From JANNSO01 sp964485395 (GTDB lineage: Bacteria > Spirochaetota > Spirochaetia > Treponematales > UBA12059), in contig CAZAJF010000003.1 in NCBI GenBank assembly GCA_964485395.1, forward strand, positions 137,756 to 201,755: a DNA stretch of 64,000 nucleotides, given 5' to 3'. This document shows, one piece after another, positions 53,501 through 61,298 of this stretch. A program made the position numbers and the translations under genes. Position 1 is the stretch's first letter. Each line of letters begins with the position of its first letter. The notes beneath the pieces were generated by a model. It had not been told where the DNA came from and ran no database searches. It was given only the letters and a program-made list of their open reading frames with translations.

Positions 53501-53882
53501 ATGGACTTCGACAAACGGCGGCACCAGCTTCTCCGTCGCGACGGAGCTCTGGAGCGGATCCGGAAAGTGCGCGGCTACGAAGATTCTTCTGGACGGCCCT
53601 GACATCTATATCGTAGGCACGGACGGTACCAACGCTATCTACAAGAAAAACGCGGAAGCCGCAAGAATTCTCAGCGGAGGCGCCATGGCTTCGTCGATCG
53701 CGGTATACAATGGAAACGTGTTTGCTTGCGGGTCGGACGACACCACCTTTATGCCAACGCTGGGTTATTGGAATGCCTGCGCTTCGCGGAAGGCCCTGCT
53801 TTGGGTGAACGGTTCCTTGGTCAGCCTATCCAGCCACGCAACCGTGGCTACCATGGCCACGGACATTATTTACGTACCATAA
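50574..53882 (+). CDS. Multidomain lipoprotein B, copy 1
   Basis: The 1102-residue product has a lipobox (ASVAC, Cys21; ATG chosen seven bases after TAGGAG). After GQKTLLPAALLPSALTYDLT the order is: beta-rich region to 250, FN3 domain (260-340, TLAWTDNSNTEEKFYVYRDG), Ig-like domain (350-441), InlB-type repeat (445-526, ending NVTLYPQW), DUF1566 domain (528-693, GGYIFYNQGDVINGWRYLEA; DWYLPTVLELQQMNLNL), a second InlB-type repeat (698-775, ITLYAQWG) and a propeller-like end of about 325 residues (VYSLAVSGSNIYAVGTNGG). DUF1566 has a C-type lectin-like fold, so ligand binding at the cell surface is likely. The partner is unknown. Confidence 0.8.
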   Translation: MKINRNITKIGVLALAILAASVACKSPVQPGGASCKLAALSVAVGGPQTGQKTLLPAALLPSALTYDLTLTRSGYTTVTKTSLAYDAIAAADLEPGAWSLALTAYLGTDAVFGATQDVTLGAGPNAVAVLLDPLQPGSGAGSFTYELNLPAGSAYNAQVYLSKVKADIQSSDAGVLALIDKTASAGVTNDLANAVTPKLSFNMTALESGIYYLRIDLRKGAVLNTALKATKHLQLVYIYNNRVSTAPAVTLTDAELGSAPAVPSGLVFSVSGSTVTLAWTDNSNTEEKFYVYRDGTKVYEVIGGTSGFSYVDAAAGSGGASDAHTYEVSAWNEFGESARASGAWQGSGTVTVSISLANKVITFTPATVSAVQGTALSVTTNAGAGFSGWKWYRDGILDALNTTSVYTWTPGVADIGTHTLSVSVLYDGVAFSGDLPVTVSTAASVQYSLAYSNRGADGGTAPVDATVYTSAQSATVLGNTGNLTKSKGGVPSEFFRWNTALDGSGANYMPGGTIPMTANVTLYPQWFEVGARGPAGGYIFYNQGDVINGWRYLEAAPTDQSTGAPWSLGFLVLGEVNGIGNGVGIANTNSIIRTVGNTGTYAAKLCADLTVAGYSDWYLPTVLELQQMNLNLHHAGLGGFVDDQYYWSSLYGYSGPDQNSLNYHFFAGDTPTGNGSPQTQNFYVRAVRAFKSANPTYAVTYIGNGATGGTAPIDTAGYEAGDTVTVKLNLGNLVKNTTTCYMWNTKADGTGISYVAGSGTFTMPADNITLYAQWGNLYVTGSSVAGKAGYWQNGIWNTLVSPRPTAFALAIRESGANIFIMGNYHDDWHGKGIYWTDGAVTTVDDSNSFFHAATTAFDVYAGNVYSLARATNDTQTLYGMPYWMGTTFGANFAVSIPAASPFPTPLAAVKTATELWVGGYVANKADSDAGTNLQAFVRSLTGSQIILSGGTAVYSLAVSGSNIYAVGTNGGTQAVLWTSTNGGTSFSVATELWSGSGKCAATKILLDGPDIYIVGTDGTNAIYKKNAEAARILSGGAMASSIAVYNGNVFACGSDDTTFMPTLGYWNACASRKALLWVNGSLVSLSSHATVATMATDIIYVP

Positions 53883-53893
53883 AAGGATATTCT

Positions 53894-56734
53894 ATGAAAA
53901 GGTTTTTATCGATCCTTGCGTCCGCCGCCATTCTCGTTTCCTGCTCCAATCCGCTCGCCGACAAGGCAAACGGTAAAGGAATCGTAACTATAAGCATTGC
54001 GGACGCCCGCGGCGGCGATTCCGCTTCCCGTACCGTGCTGCCGGAAATAGCCGTCGTAATCGATACGTATACGGTAACGCTTACCAGCAATGCCACGCCG
54101 CCTTTCGCGACTAAAACGCCGCCTTCCATTCCGAAAACCATCAACTCCCTCGCCATTCCGGATGTGGAGAACGGCAGTTGGAATATCCAGGTCGACGCCA
54201 AAGACTCTGGCGGCGTCGTCGTCGCCAGAGCGATCGCGGTGAACCAAACTGTCGCCAGCACCGGGCTTAGCGTAGCCCTTGCGCTGACCCCGGTACTTAC
54301 CGGAGGAGCCGGCAATCTGTCGCTAACGGTGGATTTTCCCGCCGTAACCAACATCAATTCGATTTCCTGTTCCTTGGAAAACGCCGACGGGACAGTCTCC
54401 TCAACCGTGCCGACCGTTTCCGGCTTTACCGGTACCGATCCAAAAAGCGTAACGATAAGCGCAACGGGCTTGAGCAGCGGTATCTACTCCCTGGTCATGA
54501 ACTTCACCGGAGGCGGCGTGATCGTGGGTACGTTTCGCGAATCGGTGCTGATTTCTTCCGGCTTGACGAGCGACAAATGGGTGGCGGCGGATGGTACTCT
54601 GACAGACCGGCGCGTTTTTTCTGCATCGGAATTTGGCAACTCCAATTCAGATTTGTCAGGCTTGCTCGTTGCCGGTTTAAACGCGACGCAGTTGCCGTTC
54701 GTGAATGGAACCCTGGATTACACTGTATCCGACCTTCCCCGCGACACGTTGGTCTTTACGCCTACCGAATCTGTTCCCGGCCAGAAAATCGAGTATGAAT
54801 GGAATCAGCCGGGCACGGTGGCATCGATAGTCAGCGGGAGCGCTTCCATTCCGCTGGCGCTGAAATCCGGGCGTAATACCCTCGATATCTTTGTTACCTC
54901 TCCGAATCGGGTTACCCAGAAGAATTACCGGCTCACAATCAATCAAAATAATTTTTATACGAGCTCAAGCGCCGTGGCCATGCAGATGGCCAAAGTTCCC
55001 GCGGGAATGTTCCAGCGGGATGCGACTGCGACGAACACTTCATATGTAAGCGAATTTATGATCGGTAAATACGAGGTTACGCAGGCTCAATGGCGCTTAG
55101 TCGCCTCAACGACGTACCCGGCGGGTACCAGCGATTGTCTCCTGCCTATCGCGGGTACGCTTACCTGGTACGACATGATAGGTTTCTGCAATGAACTGAG
55201 CTTGATGGAAGGTCTTGATCCTGTATATTCGATTGCGGGTTGGAATGGGCTTTTCCCGGTTTCTACTGCTTCGGTGGTCAGCGCCGATTGGACTAAAAAT
55301 GGCTATCGTCTGCCTACGGAAATGGAATGGATGTGGGCAGCCATGGGAGCCGCCAATGACCGGTTTCAGGGATATACCGGAATCGGTACCAACACGAAGG
55401 GGTATTCCAAGGCTTTTGCCGGGGATTCAGGCAGCAATGCAGCGAGCGATTATGCCTGGTACGGTTGCGCTATGCAGGCTGTCGGGCAGAAACTTCCCAA
55501 CGAATTGGGACTTTACGATATGAGCGGCAACGTGTTCGAATGGTGCTGGGATAAGGGGGATTATCCCCCCCTGGCGTATCCGATCGGGGCGCTTACCAAT
55601 TACCGCAACGAGTCGGAATTATATCGCGTGGATCGCGGAGGATCGTTTTTTAGAGGGACGGGCGAATTGGCGATTGCATACAGGATTGCGGCTGATCAAG
55701 CCGGCCAAGGCGCTGACCTCGGATTTCGGGTGGCGCGAGGACTCGAGAAGGTATTCGTCTACGTAACCAATCAGGATGACGACAGCATTTCCGTTTTCCG
55801 CTTGAATCAATACACGGGTAGCCTTGTTTCCCAAGGCGCGCCGGTACCCTGTCCGGACCCGTTCCGAATCGCCATCGACCCCTCGAAGCGATTTCTGTAT
55901 ACCGCCAATAAAACTTCCGACGGCGTTAGCGCCTACTCGATCTCCAGGTCTTCCGGTTTGCTTTCGAATATAGGCATCTATTCTCCCGGGTCGTCTCCCC
56001 AGGATATCGTGGTAGACGAGGGCGGAAAGTACGTGTACGTCGCGAATGGCGCCAGCGAGAACATACGCGCATATTCTATCAACCAAACCACCGGCGCGCT
56101 GACAAGCTTGCCTTTTGCCTATGCCACCGCGGCGGGAGGACAACCGATGTCCCTGGCCATCAAGGGTAATTTCCTGTACTGCGTCAACTATTTTGCTGCC
56201 GCGTCCGCAAGCGCAATCCAGAGTTTTCCCATCGATCCGTTTACCGGAGAACTCGGGGCGGCATCGAACGCTCCGGCGGCGATAGACGGGCATCAAAACG
56301 GTCTTGGGATCAGCGACAAATATATGTATCTGGGAAATGGCTGGGGACCCTACGGAATCAGGAGCGCCATGTTCGATCCGACGACCGGGGTAATCGGAGC
56401 TTTAGTCAATACCGCCACATCCGCATGGCCCCTGCAAGATGCGATATGCGTCGATCCCCAGGGACAATACGTATTCTACCCGGTGTCCGGTCCCGCCGGA
56501 TTATGGCGGGTAACTTTGGACAATGGGACCGGTTCCGTCGCGGCGCATGCGAATTCAGGTCTTGTGATCTCCTATGCCGCATTTGATCCGACCGGCGCCT
56601 TTGTGCTCGGCCTGGAAGGCACGACTCTCCGCGCGTATTCCCTGGATCGCAGCACGGGCGACTTGACGGTTCCCGATCCTTCGTCCACTACCGGCGCCGG
56701 GCCAACTTCCGTCGTTACCGTGAGCATCCCTTAA
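53894..56734 (+). CDS. Lipoprotein C, copy 1: SUMF1 domain plus lactonase-like propeller
   Basis: The 946-residue product has a lipobox (ILVSC, Cys19) and the shared pattern SRTVLPEIAVVIDTYTVTLT. Residues 253-353 form a cadherin-like beta-sandwich (LPFVNGTLDYTVSDLPRD). Residues 364-617 are one SUMF1/FGE-type domain (MQMAKVPAGMFQRD, GYRLPTEMEWMWAAMG, ELGLYDMSGNVFEW, LGFRVARG). Residues 618-946 show seven-bladed lactonase-type repeats (FVYVTNQDDDSISVFRLN, YVANGASENIRAYSINQ). In lipoproteins the SUMF1 fold usually binds ligands rather than making formylglycine. AAAAGGATATTCT precedes the ATG, twelve bases after gene B. A terminator follows. Confidence 0.82.
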   Translation: MKRFLSILASAAILVSCSNPLADKANGKGIVTISIADARGGDSASRTVLPEIAVVIDTYTVTLTSNATPPFATKTPPSIPKTINSLAIPDVENGSWNIQVDAKDSGGVVVARAIAVNQTVASTGLSVALALTPVLTGGAGNLSLTVDFPAVTNINSISCSLENADGTVSSTVPTVSGFTGTDPKSVTISATGLSSGIYSLVMNFTGGGVIVGTFRESVLISSGLTSDKWVAADGTLTDRRVFSASEFGNSNSDLSGLLVAGLNATQLPFVNGTLDYTVSDLPRDTLVFTPTESVPGQKIEYEWNQPGTVASIVSGSASIPLALKSGRNTLDIFVTSPNRVTQKNYRLTINQNNFYTSSSAVAMQMAKVPAGMFQRDATATNTSYVSEFMIGKYEVTQAQWRLVASTTYPAGTSDCLLPIAGTLTWYDMIGFCNELSLMEGLDPVYSIAGWNGLFPVSTASVVSADWTKNGYRLPTEMEWMWAAMGAANDRFQGYTGIGTNTKGYSKAFAGDSGSNAASDYAWYGCAMQAVGQKLPNELGLYDMSGNVFEWCWDKGDYPPLAYPIGALTNYRNESELYRVDRGGSFFRGTGELAIAYRIAADQAGQGADLGFRVARGLEKVFVYVTNQDDDSISVFRLNQYTGSLVSQGAPVPCPDPFRIAIDPSKRFLYTANKTSDGVSAYSISRSSGLLSNIGIYSPGSSPQDIVVDEGGKYVYVANGASENIRAYSINQTTGALTSLPFAYATAAGGQPMSLAIKGNFLYCVNYFAAASASAIQSFPIDPFTGELGAASNAPAAIDGHQNGLGISDKYMYLGNGWGPYGIRSAMFDPTTGVIGALVNTATSAWPLQDAICVDPQGQYVFYPVSGPAGLWRVTLDNGTGSVAAHANSGLVISYAAFDPTGAFVLGLEGTTLRAYSLDRSTGDLTVPDPSSTTGAGPTSVVTVSIP

Positions 56735-56790
56735 TTTTGATTTCTTGGAAGAGGGAGTTCCGAGTCGTCCGTGCCCCTTGATTGAAGCTT

Positions 56791-56834
56791 AAAGCGGCGT
56801 TGATAGGAAGTTCGCCTGTCAACGCCGCTTTTTT
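56791..56834 (+). terminator. Rho-independent terminator after operon copy 1
   Basis: AAAGCGGCGTTGA (56791-56803) pairs with TCAACGCCGCTTT (56819-56831), a 13-pair stem, followed by TTTTTTG. It lies 57 bases past the stop of lipoprotein C copy 1 and shows that the two operon copies are separate transcripts. Confidence 0.9.
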
Positions 56835-56990
56835 GTTCTGCGGGTGAGGCTAATTAAATTTAATTTCAACTCTTTTGCGTACGGGGTGGCTGTTTATATT
56901 TTAATTTGACAGTACAATTAATCATTTGCGCAATTTCGCTGCTAAAAAAGGAATGCGTAGTTATAGATGGTTTTTTAGATGGAGGATATC

Positions 56991-58025
56991 TTGATTAAAA
57001 AAGAAATGCGTTTTTGCAGCTGGAGTTTTATCATACCAGCGGTTTTTCTGCTGTTTGCCTGCAGTTCCCCTATACCGGGCAGTGCGTGCAAGAGCGCGGA
57101 CATAAAGCTCAATTTCGTCGTACAAGGTTTGCCTTCCCAAGCCGCCGCTTCCAACGGTTCCCGGCTCTTACTGCCCACCGCAAAAACGCTCACGGTTACC
57201 CTTACTCCCTTGGCGGAAAACTTGAGCACTGCGGATTCCAAGTCCGCGCCTATTCCTGATGGAAGTACAAAAGCCTCGATTCCGGTATCCTTTTCCGGAA
57301 AGATCGTGGGCAAGTATTCTGTAAAGGCAGAAGCCATGAATGACGGGGGTGATATTTTATTTTCCGGCGCCGGGGATATCGACCTCGCGAAAAGCCCGAG
57401 CCTGACGCTCTATATGCTGCCGGTGGCGCACACGAGCGACGGAAAATTTGTTCCGCTGGAATCCGGCAAGGTCTTAAGCGTGAGCGTTCCCGCGGAAACC
57501 TCGGTGACGTATCGCATACCTCCGGAAGCGCAGCTCGCGCCCAGCGACAACGCCATGCACCTGTATATTGAAAAAGACGACGCCCTCGCGGTGTTCATGC
57601 AGAATACAGACGGAACCCCCGTCTCGGGCGGCGTGTTCGCTTCCACGGGTGACGTTTATGTTACGTTGCACAATCCGGGCGCCGCGGCATCGCCGGCGAC
57701 GATCTACCTGAATATTTCGCAGGCCGTGGTTACGGTAAGCCTGAATAATCCAAGCCAGCCGGTAATCAGCGCGTCCGGGCAGGCGGTGACGCTGAACAAG
57801 ACCGTGCCTGAGAGCATGACGGTCGCCGTCTCCACGGCCGGTTTGTCCGCCTTCGACTGGTGGCTGGACGGCGTAAGCCTGGTTACAGATAATGGTGCTG
57901 CCTCGGTAACCATAAGCAGTGATACGCTAAGCCTTGGGTTGCATAACCTCTCGCTGTTTTTTACGGATTCGCTGGGCGTTTCGCATTCCGTTTCTTTGCT
58001 TGATTTCAACGTCGTGGCCCAGTAG
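56991..58025 (+). CDS. Lipoprotein A, copy 2
   Basis: The 344-residue paralogue of 49529. The start is set at TTG 56991, which aligns with copy 1 and follows GGAGG (56982-56986); an ATG at 56979 would place that ribosome site inside the gene. The signal peptide is unlike copy 1 (FIIPAVFLLFAC, Cys about 20), while the rest from about residue 25 is very similar and bases 57384-57787 are identical by eye. The exact length match indicates no indels in this gene. Confidence 0.75.
   Translation: MIKKEMRFCSWSFIIPAVFLLFACSSPIPGSACKSADIKLNFVVQGLPSQAAASNGSRLLLPTAKTLTVTLTPLAENLSTADSKSAPIPDGSTKASIPVSFSGKIVGKYSVKAEAMNDGGDILFSGAGDIDLAKSPSLTLYMLPVAHTSDGKFVPLESGKVLSVSVPAETSVTYRIPPEAQLAPSDNAMHLYIEKDDALAVFMQNTDGTPVSGGVFASTGDVYVTLHNPGAAASPATIYLNISQAVVTVSLNNPSQPVISASGQAVTLNKTVPESMTVAVSTAGLSAFDWWLDGVSLVTDNGAASVTISSDTLSLGLHNLSLFFTDSLGVSHSVSLLDFNVVAQ
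57384..57787 (+). repeat. Near-identical duplicated block, copy 2
   Basis: Matches 49922-50325 base for base by eye; see copy 1. Confidence 0.85.
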
Positions 58026-58035
58026 GAGCATGTAT

Positions 58036-61000
58036 ATGAAGATTAACAGAAATATAACCAAGATTGGCGTTTTGGCGCTGGCGATTCTTGCCGCGTCGGT
58101 CGCATGCAAGAGCCCTGTGCAGCCCGGCGGCGTTTCGGATAAGCTTGCCACCTTGAGCGTAGCGGTAGGCGGTGCCCAGTCCGGCCAGAAAACGCTGCTG
58201 CCCGCGGCGCTGCTGCCTTCTGCGCTTACGTACGACCTTATGCTGACCAGAAGCGGTTATACGACGGTTACAAAAACTTCCCTGGCCTACGACGCCATCG
58301 CGGCGGCGGACCTTGAGCCGGGTGCTTGGAACCTCGCGCTCACCGCGTATTCGGGCACCGACGCGGTGTTCAGCGCCACGCAGGATGTTACGCTAGGCGC
58401 AGGACCTAACGCGGTATCCGTGTTACTGGACCCCATACAAACGGCAGCCGGTACCGGGTCGTTTACCTATGAGCTGAACCTGCCTGCGGGCAATGCGTAC
58501 AATGCGCAGGTGTTTTTGTCTAAGGTAAAGGCTGATATCCAGTCGAGCGACGCCGCTGTTCTCGCGCTCATCGACAAGACGGCCGACGTGGGCGTTTCCA
58601 ACGACTTGGCCAATACAACTGCGCCAAAGCTAAGCTTTAACTTGACGGCGCTTGAGAGCGGCGTCTATTACCTGCGGATAGACTTGCGCAGAGGCGCGGT
58701 GCTGAATACCACCCTCAAGGCTACCAAGCATCTGCAGCTTGTGTACATATATAATAACCGGGTAAGCACGGCGCCCGCGGTAACGTTGACCGATGCCGAG
58801 CTTGGCAGTGCTCCGGCCGTTCCGTCCGGCCTCGTTTTTTCGGTTTCCGGCTCCACTGTGACTTTGGCCTGGACGGACAATTCCAATACCGAGGAAAAAT
58901 TCTATGTTTACCGCGATGGTACAAAAGTATACGAGGTTATAGGCGGCACGAGTGGCTTCAGCTATGTGGATGCAGCGGCCGGCTCGGGCGGCGCAAGCGA
59001 CGCGCATACCTACGAAGTGTCCGCCTGGAACGAGTTCGGCGAATCCGCGCGCGCTTCAGGCGCGTGGCAGGGCAGCGGAACGCTAAGCATCTCCCTTGCA
59101 AATAAAGTAATAACATTTACGCCTGCCACGGTCAGCGTCGTTCAAGGCACAGCCCTCAGCGTAACGACTAACGCCGGAGCCGGTTTTTCCGGCTGGAAGT
59201 GGTACCGCGACGGTACGCTGGACGCGCTGAATACCACGAGCGTATACACATGGACACCTGCGGTGATCGATGTGGGACTGCACATTCTTAGTGCCAGCGT
59301 GCTATACAACGGCCTCAGCTACTCGGGAGACCTTACCGTTTCAGTTGTCGGCGTGGCAAACGCTCAATATTCCCTGATATACAGCAACCAAGGAGCGGAC
59401 TTCGGAACCGCGCCGATCGATGCAAAGGTTTACTCAGGCGGACAATCAGATCCAGTGCTCGGTAATACGGGAAACTTAACCAAGGTAAAAGATGGCATTT
59501 CACTGCGTCTTGCGGGCTGGTGTACTACCCTCGATGGTTCCGGAGACTCATTCGCACCCGGTGCGACCGTTACTATGACTGCAACCAAAACGCTGTACGC
59601 CCAATGGACGTCCGTCGGCGGGATAGGACCGGCTGGCGGCTATGTGTTTTACGACCAGGGCAGCGTCATAAATGGCTGGAGATATCTGGAGGCAGCTCGG
59701 ACGGATCAGAGCTCCGCCGCGCCATGGAGTACTTCCGATATAGTAATTACGACTCCCAACGGCATTGGTAACGGCCTCGGCATTCTAAATACAAACGCCA
59801 TAATCGCCGCTGTGGGGAATTCGGGCTCATATGCCGCGAAGCTTTGTGCAGATTTGGCGGTAGGGGGCTATGACGATTGGTATTTGCCGACCGTATTCGA
59901 ACTGCAGCAGATGAATCTTAACTTGCATCATGCGGGTTTGGGCGGATTCACCGATAATCAGCATTACTGGACATCGATGTACGGATGGAATACACCGCCG
60001 CAAAATTCCTATAATTATCATATCTTTTCCGGCGATACGCCCGCGGGAAATGGTTCTCCGCAAAGTCAGAGCTTCTTCGTACGCGCTGTCCGCTCATTTA
60101 AGTCTGGCAATCCGACGTACTCGGTTACTTATGATGGTAACGGATTCACCGGAGGCGCGGTTCCATTGGATATTGCCGGCTATGAAGCGGGCGATACGGT
60201 TACGGTAAAAACAAACTCGGGCAACTTGGTTAAAACCGGCCAATACTTTGCCGGCTGGAACACGGCCGCGGATGGGTCCGGTCAAAGTTATTCGAGCATT
60301 GCCGGTACCTTTACCATAGGCAGCGCCAATGTGACGCTCTACGCGCAATGGGGAAATCTGTATATTTCCGGTGCCTTTAACCAAAAACCGGGTTATTGGA
60401 TAAACGGAGCGTGGACTACGCTTCCTGACATCGTTACTGCGAACCCGGGGCTCCTTGCCTTGGGGATTGTGAGAAGCGGCTCCGATCTTTACCTTCTTGG
60501 TACCTGGTATGACGATTGGTACCATCAGGGTGTTTCTTGGGCGAATGGAACGCCGACGCTTCTGACTTCGAGCGAACATACTTCAAGTGTTGCCTTTGCC
60601 GTGGATGGCGGTACGGTGTATTCTGCGGGGTATTGGCGAAACGCTACCAGTTCGGCGTTTTATCGATCGACGTGGATTGACGGAGTGCGAACCGATGTCG
60701 CTTCAGGAGGCACCGATTCCGGGTATTACGCGATTGCCCGCTCAGGCGGCGTTACCTATGTGGGTGGCTTCAATGGCGCAAACGCCATTATCAAGGTTGG
60801 CTCGAATGCCGAAATCAATCTTTTAGGCGGTACCGCCGTGTATTCTATGGCCGTCAGCGGAAGCACTGTGTACGCGGCGGGAACGAACGGGGGCACTCAG
60901 GCTGTGTACTGGAAATCGACCGACGGCGGTATCACCTTTACCGGGGCAAACGTGCTGTGGGCCGGTGGACCAAATTGCTTTGTGTCCAAGATATTTTTGT

Positions 61001-61287
61001 CGGGGTCCGACTTTTACGCCGCGGGCGGTAACGGCACGATTGCCAGGTATTCCAAAAACCTTGAACCTCCGATTAACCTGGGTAACGGCCAAGCGACATC
61101 AATAACCGTCAACGAAGGCAATGTGTATGTAGCCGGTACCGATTTGTTGGCATTTACGAGAAGCGCTTCATCGTGCCAGGGTGATGCCGGCTACAAAAAA
61201 GCATTTCTGTGGGTCAATGGGATCCTGACGCCCCTGGCAACGGGAACTAGCGCGACCTTGGCCACCGACATTATCTTCGTACCGTAA
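58036..61287 (+). CDS. Multidomain lipoprotein B, copy 2
   Basis: The 1083-residue paralogue of 50574 keeps the same signal peptide and domain order: FN3 (about 260-340), Ig-like, InlB-type repeat (ending TLYAQW), DUF1566 (GGYVFYDQGSVINGWRYLEA; DDWYLPTVFELQQMNLNL), second InlB-type repeat (VTLYAQWG) and a propeller-like end. Residues 1 to about 420 are close to copy 1; from about 440 onward identity falls sharply, including the DUF1566 domain and propeller. The changes in DUF1566 are spread over all bases, not only at adenines. Ten bases separate it from gene A and eleven from gene C. Confidence 0.8.
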   Translation: MKINRNITKIGVLALAILAASVACKSPVQPGGVSDKLATLSVAVGGAQSGQKTLLPAALLPSALTYDLMLTRSGYTTVTKTSLAYDAIAAADLEPGAWNLALTAYSGTDAVFSATQDVTLGAGPNAVSVLLDPIQTAAGTGSFTYELNLPAGNAYNAQVFLSKVKADIQSSDAAVLALIDKTADVGVSNDLANTTAPKLSFNLTALESGVYYLRIDLRRGAVLNTTLKATKHLQLVYIYNNRVSTAPAVTLTDAELGSAPAVPSGLVFSVSGSTVTLAWTDNSNTEEKFYVYRDGTKVYEVIGGTSGFSYVDAAAGSGGASDAHTYEVSAWNEFGESARASGAWQGSGTLSISLANKVITFTPATVSVVQGTALSVTTNAGAGFSGWKWYRDGTLDALNTTSVYTWTPAVIDVGLHILSASVLYNGLSYSGDLTVSVVGVANAQYSLIYSNQGADFGTAPIDAKVYSGGQSDPVLGNTGNLTKVKDGISLRLAGWCTTLDGSGDSFAPGATVTMTATKTLYAQWTSVGGIGPAGGYVFYDQGSVINGWRYLEAARTDQSSAAPWSTSDIVITTPNGIGNGLGILNTNAIIAAVGNSGSYAAKLCADLAVGGYDDWYLPTVFELQQMNLNLHHAGLGGFTDNQHYWTSMYGWNTPPQNSYNYHIFSGDTPAGNGSPQSQSFFVRAVRSFKSGNPTYSVTYDGNGFTGGAVPLDIAGYEAGDTVTVKTNSGNLVKTGQYFAGWNTAADGSGQSYSSIAGTFTIGSANVTLYAQWGNLYISGAFNQKPGYWINGAWTTLPDIVTANPGLLALGIVRSGSDLYLLGTWYDDWYHQGVSWANGTPTLLTSSEHTSSVAFAVDGGTVYSAGYWRNATSSAFYRSTWIDGVRTDVASGGTDSGYYAIARSGGVTYVGGFNGANAIIKVGSNAEINLLGGTAVYSMAVSGSTVYAAGTNGGTQAVYWKSTDGGITFTGANVLWAGGPNCFVSKIFLSGSDFYAAGGNGTIARYSKNLEPPINLGNGQATSITVNEGNVYVAGTDLLAFTRSASSCQGDAGYKKAFLWVNGILTPLATGTSATLATDIIFVP

Positions 61288-61298
61288 AAGGATATTTT

